Assembly: GCA_045576735.1 (NCBI GenBank)
Contig: JAZNGZ010000025.1
Coordinates: forward strand, 1-64,000
Length of the DNA: 64,000 nt
From: RGIG4079 sp045576735
Lineage (GTDB): Bacteria > Bacteroidota > Bacteroidia > Bacteroidales > Muribaculaceae
Reading direction: 5' to 3'
Numbering within the stretch: position 1 is the stretch's first letter; every line of letters starts with the position of its first letter. Below, one piece after another: positions 19,301 to 26,915 of the stretch. The translations under genes and the position numbers were made by a program. The notes under the pieces were generated by a model, which worked only from the letters and a program-made list of their open reading frames with translations, had not been told where the DNA came from and did not search any database.

Positions 19301-20282
19301 TGCTAACTATAACCAAGTTCTTGGTACAGGTATCGCTTGTGATGATGCCGGAAATATCCTAGTTAACTCAGGCTTCTCTGCTGCTTCATCAGGCTCTAAC
19401 TTCACTCTTATTTCTGCCGACCTCAAATCAACGTATAAGATTGACTTGAGCGCTATCGAAGGTTGGACTCCAGGACGTTGTGACCAATTAGGCCGTATCC
19501 GTGGTAACATGCTTTCAAGCGAAGGTGGTTATGCATTCATCACTCCTAATGGTGGTACTGCAATTCTCGTTGTTAAGATTAAGAATGGTGCAGTTGATAC
19601 TGACTACACTCAAGTAACTAACCCAATCGCAGGTGTAGGACTTACTACTTCATGCTGTCCACAACCTGCATTCGCTACTGTAGCTGAAATCGATGCTCTT
19701 ATGGACGATAACAACGACTTGTCAAATGCATTCATCTTGCGTTCACGTTCTGTTCCTGGTAGCGTATTCGCTTGGAATGACGACAACTCTGACATGGTTA
19801 AAGCTTGGACATTCTCTGAAAAATCATCTGCAGGTCACACTGTAGCTAACGCTTCAGTAGAAGGTTTCGATTGGTTCCAACTCTACGATAAGTCTTACTT
19901 CATCATGCCAATGACTTCAGATGGTACAACAGGTACTCGTGGCTCTATCTTCGGTATCTATGATGAAGAAGGTAAACTCGTTGCTTGCTGGAGTGACGGC
20001 GAAAAGACAGGTCTCGGTGCGGCAATGGGTAGCTTCATCGCTGTTCCTAATACTGAAAACTCAGTACACATCTACCACTTCGTTCCAGGTACAGTTGCTG
20101 AAAAATTCCTATTCGCTGTTGAAATGACAGGTGTTGAAAATATCGAAACTGAAATCGTTGACGAAAATGTTGACGCTCCAGCTCGTTACTTCAACCTCCA
20201 AGGTGTAGAAGTTACTAATCCTTCTAATGGCATCTACATTAAAGTTCAAGGCAACCGTTCATCTAAAGTTTACATCAAGTAA
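16374..20282 (+). CDS. secreted N-acetylmuramoyl-L-alanine amidase with T9SS sorting domain
   Basis: 1302 residues. A signal peptide (about 1-20) is followed by an Amidase_3 zinc domain (about 60-245) with VNAGHGGFD, the Glu of ESEGNLDRA, FISMHSNGA and a Glu in YLVETWFHD, matching zinc ligands and catalytic Glu. Next come a carboxypeptidase-regulatory-like beta-sandwich (about 260-360), an Ig-like module (NPASTGFGETPVGN on), a propeller-like region, a second Ig-like module (APSEVSIETTEK on) and another propeller-like region. The last about 60 residues (YFNLQGVEV, NPSNGIYIK, ending KVYIK) form a type A T9SS C-terminal sorting domain, so it is likely displayed or released through T9SS. The codons suggest high expression. 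Its target (own or foreign peptidoglycan) is unknown. Confidence 0.85.
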   Translation: MKKILISALLMAGVAFGADAVTYAYDVASNYTGTYALSTPANFKTGNTSISSNYNKGGKWYVNAGHGGFDSNDRPTPMPLLGGEYFYESEGNLDRALHMEQFLIKNGGTVKMSRRTNTSADDLDLTPIATYSSSYGGYFISMHSNGANASANYHVALYKGSNSSNSIGGSERMAYWNSYNNYKNGCLTNYTYSTPRSMADYDLMGWHYGVLRTNTQPGYLVETWFHDYRPESLRFKSSLYNKFLAWQIAVGNLTAPGGSGSLPACIVGDVRDVSKSCGYSNYTARGRDTYLALNNVTVTLSGNGLNQSVTTGAKCNGVYAFFVPAGTYTLTFKKDGYKTVTKTVTATVNKATQNNIDMQEGVDTGISLNPASTGFGETPVGNTSSKTITVTGTSLSANITISNSDNTNFSISKTSLGATGGTFDVIYKPSKAGSHSTTISFVSGTHKASMVVTGTAKNPPLSFTEGWNYSEKSGKKAGWMANWTNYRNMAFGDGKLYVVDATNGVVKVIKAQTAEHIKDLNMTGVSGGALKLVDVAYVDGKLIGTNIALSTNDAMKTLKVYIWDNDDAAPRVLLETTDLGGMTRIGDAIEVQGNLTSGKLVYLAQQTRDYTDADGNAQNGNCNSLVTYALSNGTASKTPVVADIDAFIIGMSPRAIPDGNNFWVAGQQHFPSQITASGELTASIPNTAFNVEAAFHGCGNDFVPFTFKGNKYAFAVDYQAVTKAGSAATADEIKTTTLLGGRAVLIDGSAGWAVEGLKNSGNYPSAGMSSTTRNTTLSSSICVNVNGDAGVEMWVLIHNQGIAYYKHGTAPTYTYEKVPTISAPSEVSIETTEKVSKSQDITITGSYLTGNINVALAGDAAFSIDKTSLGTTGGTIKVTYNPSAAGSHTATLTLTSEGATTQKVTLKGKANSALALGLTKVWQNTSSVPGSAAGGDVRFAAVSNGKLLVNDKANNKILEVTSTGSAAYYDPSAAITANYNQVLGTGIACDDAGNILVNSGFSAASSGSNFTLISADLKSTYKIDLSAIEGWTPGRCDQLGRIRGNMLSSEGGYAFITPNGGTAILVVKIKNGAVDTDYTQVTNPIAGVGLTTSCCPQPAFATVAEIDALMDDNNDLSNAFILRSRSVPGSVFAWNDDNSDMVKAWTFSEKSSAGHTVANASVEGFDWFQLYDKSYFIMPMTSDGTTGTRGSIFGIYDEEGKLVACWSDGEKTGLGAAMGSFIAVPNTENSVHIYHFVPGTVAEKFLFAVEMTGVENIETEIVDENVDAPARYFNLQGVEVTNPSNGIYIKVQGNRSSKVYIK

Positions 20283-20304
20283 TTGAAATAAACTCACTAT
20301 AATG

Positions 20305-20340
20305 AGCGAGCAATCCATTGCGGATTGCTCGCTTTTTTTG
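20305..20340 (+). terminator. rho-independent terminator
   Basis: Arms GCGAGCAATCC (20306-20316) and GGATTGCTCGC (20322-20332) pair around a 5-base loop and are followed by a run of T. It closes the transcript of the secreted amidase. Confidence 0.92.
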
Positions 20341-20485
20341 TCCACTTTGCTTGGCAGGCTATAGTGTGTTAATAGATAAAATAGGGGCTTTGTATCATTT
20401 GAGATATAAATCGTACGATGCACGTGAAAGCGGTTGATTTTTTTTCTATTAGTGTTCGATAAAACTTATTCAAGAGCAAATGAAA

Positions 20486-20680
20486 CCCCAAAGGGGGTGA
20501 TTAGTATGTAGCCGGGTTTAGCCACGTAGTGGATAAGCCCGGTATCGTAATAAATAGAGATAGATTCTGAAGGAAGCCTTAATCAGTGCAAATAATGTAT
20601 CTTTCAGATACAATTTCAATACTTCTCCCATCCGAGCATTGCCTCTACGAGCCAATACCCGGCTACGCACTAAGCATTAC
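20486..20680. repeat. REP/MITE-like palindromic intergenic element
   Basis: In a 578-base gap without genes, GTAGCCGGGT (20508-20517) and ACCCGGCTAC (20657-20666) are inverted copies 139 bases apart. The left copy also pairs locally with TAAGCCCGG just downstream, giving a hairpin. A small ccccaaaggggg hairpin sits at about 20486-20497. This pattern resembles dispersed palindromic elements seen between genes in Bacteroidetes, but copy number cannot be judged in one window. The rest of the gap outside the two terminators shows no gene. Confidence 0.45.
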
Positions 20681-20809
20681 CTTTGGCAATTCCCTCTCGG
20701 AAATCTCACATAGGGGGCTTGTAAATTGAAAAAAGAAATCTCAACCGCTTAAATTCAGTGATAGAAACCTCTTTTATATCATTTTCTATTTTTATCGGAC
20801 AGTAATAAA

Positions 20810-20842
20810 AAGCGGTGTGTCATCGATTTTGACACACCGCTT
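20810..20842 (-). terminator. terminator of argF'
   Basis: A perfect 13-base stem, AAGCGGTGTGTCA (20810-20822) with its complement at 20830-20842, has a 7-base loop. On the minus strand it is followed by T-rich sequence (complement of aataaaa). Confidence 0.85.
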
Positions 20843-20874
20843 AGTGTATAATAGGAATAAATGTTGTTTTTGTG

Positions 20875-21831
20875 CTATTTTAAGCCCTCTAGAATGCGTT
20901 TAAGTACTACTTGGGCCGATATTTCACGATTGGCTGCTTCGGGGATTACAAGCGATTGTGGCGACTCTATTACGTCATCGCTTACTATCATGTTACGTCG
21001 CACCGGCAAGCAGTGCATAAAGAATGCATTATTAGTTAATGCCATCTTCTCGGTGGTAATGGTCCAACTGCGGTCGGTAGAGAGTACTTTGCCATAGTTG
21101 GGGTCGGTATATGCGCTCCAGTTTTTTGCATATACAAAGTCGGCACCTTCGAGAGCTTTGTCCTGGTCATATTCCACGCGAGCATTACCCACGAATGCAG
21201 AATCGAGTTCATATCCATGAGGGTGGGTGATTACGAAGTCGTAATCGGTAGCGTTCATCCACTCGGCAAATGAGTTGGGCACAGCTTGAGGAAGAGCTTT
21301 GGGGTGTGGTGCCCATGTTAATACCACTTTGGGACGTTCACATTTCTTGTGTTCCTCGATAGTGATGAGGTCGGCAAATGATTGCAATGGGTGGCGAGTG
21401 GCTGCTTCCATAGAGAAAACAGGTCGACCTGAATATTTAATGAATTGTGATATTATTTTTTCTTCGTAGTCATCTACTTTTGACTCAAATCGAGCAAATG
21501 AGCGCACCCCTATCACATCGCAATAGCAACCCATCACGGGAATAGCTTCAAGCAAGTGTTCGGGTTTGTCTCCGTCCATGATTACGCCTCGCTCAGTTTC
21601 TAGTTTCCAGGCGCCTTGATTTACATCAAGCACAATCACATTCATGCCAAGGTTAAGAGCCGCTTTCTGAGTGCTCAATCGAGTGCGCAATGATGAGTTG
21701 AAGAAAATCATTAAAAGGGTCTTGTTTTCTCCTAGATGTTTATATGCAAAGCGATTTGCTTTAACTTCAAGCGCTTCTTTCACAGCCTCTTGAAGATTGC
21801 CTATGTCGTTTACAGTTGTAAAATTTCTCAT
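20875..21831 (-). CDS. argF': N-succinyl-L-ornithine carbamoyltransferase
   Basis: 318 residues. It has the carbamoyl-phosphate motif SSLRTR, HPLQSFADL and HCLPVRRN of the transcarbamylase family. Residue 90 is proline (GDKPEHLL); proline here, rather than the glutamate of acetylornithine enzymes, marks the N-succinylornithine form known from Bacteroides fragilis. This implies arginine synthesis through succinylated intermediates. It is a single-gene unit with its own terminator; no other arg genes are in the window. Confidence 0.93.
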   Translation of the reverse strand: MRNFTTVNDIGNLQEAVKEALEVKANRFAYKHLGENKTLLMIFFNSSLRTRLSTQKAALNLGMNVIVLDVNQGAWKLETERGVIMDGDKPEHLLEAIPVMGCYCDVIGVRSFARFESKVDDYEEKIISQFIKYSGRPVFSMEAATRHPLQSFADLITIEEHKKCERPKVVLTWAPHPKALPQAVPNSFAEWMNATDYDFVITHPHGYELDSAFVGNARVEYDQDKALEGADFVYAKNWSAYTDPNYGKVLSTDRSWTITTEKMALTNNAFFMHCLPVRRNMIVSDDVIESPQSLVIPEAANREISAQVVLKRILEGLK

Positions 21832-21935
21832 AATTTATATGTTTGTTTATAAAAGAGACTGCAAGTTACGCAATAATTTTGAGATAAGGGCAATTTTGCT
21901 CACATTTTGATACTTTTTGTATGTATTGAAATCAG

Positions 21936-21971
21936 AAAGGCAACGACATCGAGGGGGATGCCATCGCCTTT
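21936..21971. terminator. hairpin downstream of the outer-membrane barrel gene
   Basis: AAAGGC (21936-21941) pairs with GCCTTT (21966-21971), with further pairing inside. It follows the stop of the minus-strand gene at 22008, but no clear T-run is present. Confidence 0.35.
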
Positions 21972-22007
21972 CCTTCACGCTATCATGAAAAAATGAGATT
22001 GGACCAG

Positions 22008-24785
22008 TTATCGCATTCCAGGAGGGCCATAACGTTGCTCATTGCGGTTTTGTGGCGCTCCACCACTGCCAAATGTGTTGAACTTATACGTGAAGTTCAC
22101 CATAAAGTAGCGAGTGAGTGAGTTATATTCGGTATCGTCGATATAGTTGGCTGTCACGTTGCGACGAATGTTTTCTTTTTGTTGCAAAAGGTCATAAACC
22201 TTAAGTGCGATAGTGGCAGATTTCCCTTTGAGGAACGAGTAGCCTATTGATGCGTTCCACATCCATTGGTCAGAGTCAAACCCTTGAGAATAACCATCGG
22301 TGCCCGAGAAAGAAAGTTCGCTATTGATAGATAAGCCGAAAGGTGCGTTGTAAGTGGCATTAAACATACCTCCATAGGTGTGAACATTGCGGTTGGCACT
22401 TGTTTGCACCGAGTTGCGCACTAATTGTAGATTGTAGAATGGGCGCAATTCAAATTCAAGGAAATCGGGACGCCAAGCAAATGCGAATGATTCGCCGACC
22501 ATGAATGAGCCGCTGCGGTTTCTTTCATTATTGTTGTACCCTACAGTAGAACTGTAGAATCCAAAGAGGTGATTGGAGAATGAGAAAGATTTGTTGCGCA
22601 GCGGCATCGAAATCATGTTCATCAATCGGGCGTTCCACACGCCGTTTACGTTGGTATATTCTGTTGTGCGACCACCGGTTTCGGGGTTGAATGTGGTCTT
22701 TGAGATGATACTGTTTTGGCTATAGCGCATAAATGCCATCAACATTATAGAGCGTTGCGCCTCGGCATTAAAGTCTTGGAAACGCACATTAACATTGTGA
22801 GTGAATGTAGGGTCGAGGTTGGGATTACCAATTACAATATTCAAGGGGTCTGACATATCTGCAACAGGTTGCAATTGAGCCATTGAAGGTTGTGATGAAT
22901 TGGCGTTGTAATTGAGATTTAAAGAACGTGATTTACCCATTTTATAGCGGTAACGTAAGAATGGAGCGACATTCCATACCCAACGTTCGGGGATACTCTT
23001 GGCGTCGGTAATCAGATTCTCACTTTTTTGCATGGTTGGCACAAGTGATACTCCAATTTCGGTGTTATAATTTTTGCTCACTTTCTTATATCCCACGCGG
23101 AATACTTGGGTGAAAAGATCGTTGCGGAATCGGTTGCTCAAATCTTCGCTATAAAGTAGATTGTCAGCATCAATCACAATGGCACCTGTTAATTCATCAT
23201 ATGATAGAATGGGACGGTCATAGGTGAGTTTATCGGCATTGTTCCAACGATATTGAGCGCGATAAGCAAAAGTTAAGAAATTGCCATTTTTTACATTACC
23301 AAGAGGTTCGGTCCAAGTTAAACGCCCTTGAACCATGTTGTTCCATGTGTGATTGTCGGCATACTGATCGTATATATCAAGTGAATCGAGCAAGAAGAAG
23401 CGGTTAATAGAGTTGGTGTATTCTTCTTCTTTGGTGTCGCTAAATTGGTAACGGGCTTGAATAGAGAATGCGCGTCCCGGACGAGAACGGAATTTGTGGC
23501 TATAAATTAATTCTCCATTAAATTGGTATGAGGTGCCTTCTGAATTATTGGTATTTAAACTGCGAGTAACGGGAGATCGCCATGCATCGCCGGCACTTGT
23601 TAGAGTTGAGTCGAGGCTCCACGAGTCGTTGATGTTAACTGAGAAACGAGGACGGAAATCAAGGGTATTGGCCGAATCGGGATTCCATTGTAGACGGAAT
23701 CCGGCGCGAATATTATGCCCTTTATCGCGAGCCATCTTCCCGCTCTGAGAGTAGGATGTAGAGTCGGTGAAAAGGTATTGGCGTTCGCTACGTTGGCGAG
23801 TGTCGCGGTCACTATGTGAGTACATCACATCACCACCCACGCGGAATATCTCTTTATTTCCCACGTTGAAGTTAAGACCAAATGCTTGAGAGGTGTTTAT
23901 GCCATTACTTCCACCAAAACGACGGAATTGGTTGCCACCATCGGCAAACCCCATTTCGTTGATGTTGTTGAAATTGCCTAAGAATGTGATTTGGTTGTCG
24001 TTCCAGAAACGATTTACGTTGAACGCCATTTTGTAGCGATCGTCGGTGCCATAACCGGCATCAATGGTGCCAAACCAACCGTTTTTCATCCCTTTTTTGA
24101 TGGTGAGATTGATTACTGTTTCATCTTCTCCGTCATCAACGCCTGTGATGCGTGCCAAGTCGCTTTTGCGATCTACAACTTGAAGCTTGTCAACCATATT
24201 GACCGGTAGGTTCTTGGATGCAACTTTTGGGTCGTCGGCAAAGAATTCTTTGCCATCAACAAGTATTTTAGTAACTTCTTTACCATTGGCGGTGATTTTG
24301 CCTTCTGAGTCAACCTCTACCCCCGGAAGTCGTTTCAATAGGTCTTCGACTACGGCATTAGGCTGAGTTTTGTAGGTGTCGGCATTGAATTCAACGGTAT
24401 CTTCCATCACTTTTATAGGAGTTTTTACTCCCACTACCACTGCTTCTTGAAGCATGAATGTGGATTCTTCGAGTATGATCTCACCGATATTCATATTGTT
24501 CTTTCCTACAGTGATGTCTTTACATGTGGTGTTGAATCCCACATATGAGACCTGAACAATGTATTTGCCCGATTTTACATTCGACAACTTGAATTTTCCG
24601 TTGAGGTCGGCGGCTGTGCCCATAATACGTGTGCTGTCTTTTGACGATAGCAAGCTCACGCTTGCTTGAGCTAATGGCTCTTTTGACGCATCAATGATTG
24701 TGCCGGTGATATTGGCTGCATTGGCAAATGCTGTTATTGACAACAACATTATTGCAGCTATGACGTTTTTGAGATTCTTATTCAT
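22008..24785 (-). CDS. TonB-dependent receptor-like outer-membrane beta-barrel protein
   Basis: 925 residues. A signal peptide (cut about residue 23) is followed by a carboxypeptidase-regulatory-like domain (NITGTIIDASKEPLAQASVSLL) at about 24-110, a plug domain with LLKRLPGVEVDSEGKITANG and KILVDGKEFFADDP, and a long C-terminal barrel rich in alternating aromatic strands. This layout is the outer-membrane beta-barrel family 3 seen in Bacteroidetes, not the SusC type, and no SusD partner is present. The tail after the barrel is Gly/Asn/Arg rich (ending YGPPGMR). The ligand is unknown. Confidence 0.85.
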   Translation of the reverse strand: MNKNLKNVIAAIMLLSITAFANAANITGTIIDASKEPLAQASVSLLSSKDSTRIMGTAADLNGKFKLSNVKSGKYIVQVSYVGFNTTCKDITVGKNNMNIGEIILEESTFMLQEAVVVGVKTPIKVMEDTVEFNADTYKTQPNAVVEDLLKRLPGVEVDSEGKITANGKEVTKILVDGKEFFADDPKVASKNLPVNMVDKLQVVDRKSDLARITGVDDGEDETVINLTIKKGMKNGWFGTIDAGYGTDDRYKMAFNVNRFWNDNQITFLGNFNNINEMGFADGGNQFRRFGGSNGINTSQAFGLNFNVGNKEIFRVGGDVMYSHSDRDTRQRSERQYLFTDSTSYSQSGKMARDKGHNIRAGFRLQWNPDSANTLDFRPRFSVNINDSWSLDSTLTSAGDAWRSPVTRSLNTNNSEGTSYQFNGELIYSHKFRSRPGRAFSIQARYQFSDTKEEEYTNSINRFFLLDSLDIYDQYADNHTWNNMVQGRLTWTEPLGNVKNGNFLTFAYRAQYRWNNADKLTYDRPILSYDELTGAIVIDADNLLYSEDLSNRFRNDLFTQVFRVGYKKVSKNYNTEIGVSLVPTMQKSENLITDAKSIPERWVWNVAPFLRYRYKMGKSRSLNLNYNANSSQPSMAQLQPVADMSDPLNIVIGNPNLDPTFTHNVNVRFQDFNAEAQRSIMLMAFMRYSQNSIISKTTFNPETGGRTTEYTNVNGVWNARLMNMISMPLRNKSFSFSNHLFGFYSSTVGYNNNERNRSGSFMVGESFAFAWRPDFLEFELRPFYNLQLVRNSVQTSANRNVHTYGGMFNATYNAPFGLSINSELSFSGTDGYSQGFDSDQWMWNASIGYSFLKGKSATIALKVYDLLQQKENIRRNVTANYIDDTEYNSLTRYFMVNFTYKFNTFGSGGAPQNRNEQRYGPPGMR

Positions 24786-24969
24786 AATTTTATTGATAAA
24801 CTGCTTTTATTGACTAAAAAAATGGCAAATAGTTTAATTTAGTAATAAAATATTTTGTAGTATTAAACGATTTTAATCGACCAATGTCATAATAATAAAG
24901 AAAAACATTAAAAAAAGAGATGTTTTTTATAGAAACAAAATAGAGCTGTGAAAATAAAAGATTAATTGC

Positions 24970-24977
24970 TATATTTG
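24970..24977 (+). promoter_or_regulatory. -7 promoter box
   Basis: TATATTTG at 24970-24977 lies 21 bases before the start of the His/Pro-rich lipoprotein gene. No clear -33 box is visible. The 213-base gap 24786-24998 is otherwise AT-rich without obvious structure. Confidence 0.45.
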
Positions 24978-24998
24978 TAATTATAAATTGTTAGAGAT

Positions 24999-25484
24999 AT
25001 GAAAAGTTTGAGATTGGATAAAATATTAATGGTGGGTTCGGCATTATTTTTAATGTCATCTTGCTCATCTTGGGTTAATACCTCGTATTCGGGCGATTAT
25101 TATGATGACTATATGTATCCGCCTCCCCCACCACCTCCTGCGCATGTTGCACCGCCCCCACCACCTCACGGTCATAATCCCGGCCACAATCCGGGACATC
25201 ATCCTAATGACCACCCCAATAATCGTCCTGATGGCAATCACCCTAACAATCGTCCCGGTGATAACTCAAATCACCAGCCCGGTGATATGCCAAATGATAA
25301 GCCCGGGAACCACCCCGGAGATAAACCTAATGTTAATCCCGGTAATACTCCAAGTGTAAACCCCGGAAATGACAATCCCGGTCATCGTCCAAGTGTTACT
25401 CCCGAAAATAATTCCGGTGCAGGAAAACGACCTTCGGGAGCAGGAACGGGAAATCATCGTCCCGGTTCAAATCGCCGTCGTTGA
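24999..25484 (+). CDS. His/Pro/Asn/Gly-rich low-complexity lipoprotein
   Basis: 161 residues. The signal ends LFLMSSCSSW, giving a lipidated Cys at about residue 22. The mature part begins with Tyr/Asp (YSGDYYDDYMY), then two runs of prolines, then degenerate short repeats of the form HNPGHNPG, RPDGNHPNN, PGDKPNVNPGN and a basic end GSNRRR. It should be an extended, unstructured surface or periplasmic chain. The His, Asp and Asn content could bind metal or glycan, but I know no family function. The coding sequence is more C-rich than its neighbours because of the proline codons. Confidence 0.75.
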   Translation: MKSLRLDKILMVGSALFLMSSCSSWVNTSYSGDYYDDYMYPPPPPPPAHVAPPPPPHGHNPGHNPGHHPNDHPNNRPDGNHPNNRPGDNSNHQPGDMPNDKPGNHPGDKPNVNPGNTPSVNPGNDNPGHRPSVTPENNSGAGKRPSGAGTGNHRPGSNRRR

Positions 25485-25510
25485 TAATTTCATTTTGAGT
25501 TTATAAAGGA

Positions 25511-25546
25511 AAATCCCAGATGCCATTTTCGTGACATTTGGGATTT
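25511..25546. terminator. terminator between convergent genes
   Basis: Stem AAATCCCAGATG (25511-25522) pairs with CATTTGGGATTT (25535-25546) with one G-T pair. It lies between the lipoprotein (plus) and the small secreted protein (minus) and could serve both. Confidence 0.65.
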
Positions 25547-25576
25547 GGTTATTAATAATGGTTATTAACGGAATGT

Positions 25577-26221
25577 TTAGTAGTATGATATTACGCGAGT
25601 TTCGATGCTTGTACCATGGTCATTTTTTTTGTTGTCGATTGTTTTCACTTCGCGCTCAATCCAATTGCCATGGCTATCATATTTTATGTATGTATATGTA
25701 TAATATTCAGCATGAGTGTGACCATCGCTATATACTTCGTTAGTGATATTGCCGTTATTATCATATTCGTAATTATGGATATCATAAGTGTTTTTCCCTC
25801 CCCACACACTACCACTCCAGCAACAATAAGCGCAATATTCTACAACTTGATTATTTTCCCAACTAAAACCGCAGTATGTGTCAGATGTTATAATATTACT
25901 GTCCATTTGTATATGGCCTTCTTCATCTTCAATGTATGTAGTGTCAATACTGATATCTCTGAAACCTAATAATCGATTTTGGTCATCTCTTTCTAATTGA
26001 TACTCATCCATAACCCATTCACCATTGCTCTTGAATGAAACTGACATAATATCGTAGCCATCTTCGTCGTATGTTACACATTCTTTTACGTGTCCTTTGA
26101 GGTTGAAGGCTTCAGCATCGTTGTAAATGCGACCCGATGTTTGAGCCATTGATGAAAAACTTGAACCAACGATTGTTGTCATGATGAAAAGAGAGCTGAT
26201 GATGTTTTTAAAAGTTTTCAT
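25577..26221 (-). CDS. secreted protein with YD-like motifs, paralogue of the gene at 62541
   Basis: 214 residues with a signal peptide (cut near SSMAQTSGR). The mature start YNDAEAFNLKGHVKECV and the C-terminal YDNNGNI, KYDSHGNWIEREV recur in the protein at 62541-63290 (YNDAELHNLKGHVKECV, YDKKGNI, EFDSHGNWTKC). The YD-type motifs recall single beta-hairpin units of RHS/YD proteins. A CYCCW-like cysteine group (EYCAYCCWSG) is absent from the paralogue. The function is unknown. It has its own promoter and is a single-gene unit. Confidence 0.72.
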   Translation of the reverse strand: MKTFKNIISSLFIMTTIVGSSFSSMAQTSGRIYNDAEAFNLKGHVKECVTYDEDGYDIMSVSFKSNGEWVMDEYQLERDDQNRLLGFRDISIDTTYIEDEEGHIQMDSNIITSDTYCGFSWENNQVVEYCAYCCWSGSVWGGKNTYDIHNYEYDNNGNITNEVYSDGHTHAEYYTYTYIKYDSHGNWIEREVKTIDNKKNDHGTSIETRVISYY

Positions 26222-26275
26222 AATTTGTAAGTTTTAGTTTGTTATTAAATTGTTTTTTTGTTAATGATTATGTTA

Positions 26276-26306
26276 CAAAGTTATGCACATCATTGAGCGA
26301 AAACAA
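26276..26306 (-). promoter_or_regulatory. promoter of the small secreted protein
   Basis: On the minus strand TAACTTTG (complement at 26276-26283) fits TAnnTTTG, and a TTG triplet lies 20 bases upstream (complement at 26304-26306). The start codon is 55 bases downstream. Confidence 0.5.
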
Positions 26307-26368
26307 TCAACAATTATCAAAAATGACCAAATGACACGATTTTTAGTTGAACCATATCAGATAATTGA

Positions 26369-26405
26369 CAAAAAAACAAGGAAGCCTTTGTGAGACTTCC
26401 TTGTT
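26369..26405 (-). terminator. terminator of the cytidine deaminase operon
   Basis: AACAAGGAAG (26375-26384) pairs with CTTCCTTGTT (26396-26405). On the minus strand a T-run follows (complement of the A-run 26369-26376). Confidence 0.85.
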
Positions 26406-26430
26406 GAAGGGCGATATTTAATGTCAAATA

Positions 26431-26904
26431 TTAGAACTCTGAGAATGCTAGAGGTAATAGTGATTTTATTGAGGGGATAATATAAATCTCATTAGCTCCA
26501 ACAAGTATTACTTTTGTGTTTTCTTTGGCCAGCATTTCGTATTCCAATAATGCTTGCCTACAACTTCCACATGGTGAAATAGGATGAGCTACCTCTTTAC
26601 CTTTAGTGTCGCGTGCCGATATGGCAATAGCTTGAAAGAGGGCATCGGGGTACTTTGCATGAGCATAAAAGCATGCTGTGCGTTCGGCACATGTGCCCGA
26701 GGGGTAGGCCACATTCTCTTGGTTAGCTCCGGTGATAACCTCTCCGTTGCTCAATAATATCGCAGCTCCCACCGAGAATTTGCTATAAGGGGCATAGGCT
26801 CGTAAAGAAGCTTCGCGCGAAGCGTCAACCAATTGTTGGTCAACGGTCGATAGCTCTTCATAATGAGCAATCATGATAGGAGTTGTGATATCAAGTTGTT
26901 TCAC
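26431..26904 (-). CDS. cdd: cytidine deaminase
   Basis: 157 residues. It deaminates cytidine and deoxycytidine to uridine forms in pyrimidine salvage. The zinc site is complete: CAERTA (Cys and catalytic Glu) and PCGSCRQ (two Cys). YAPYSKFSVGAAI and GANQENVAYPS are the usual substrate blocks. It is the last gene of a four-gene minus-strand operon, 11 bases after the Ca2+ ATPase gene. Confidence 0.94.
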   Translation of the reverse strand: MKQLDITTPIMIAHYEELSTVDQQLVDASREASLRAYAPYSKFSVGAAILLSNGEVITGANQENVAYPSGTCAERTACFYAHAKYPDALFQAIAISARDTKGKEVAHPISPCGSCRQALLEYEMLAKENTKVILVGANEIYIIPSIKSLLPLAFSEF

Positions 26905-26915
26905 TTTGTAGTTGT

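Noticed and set aside
20486..20680. Degraded transposase gene
   Set aside because: No frame shows transposase motifs; only palindromic noncoding structure is visible.
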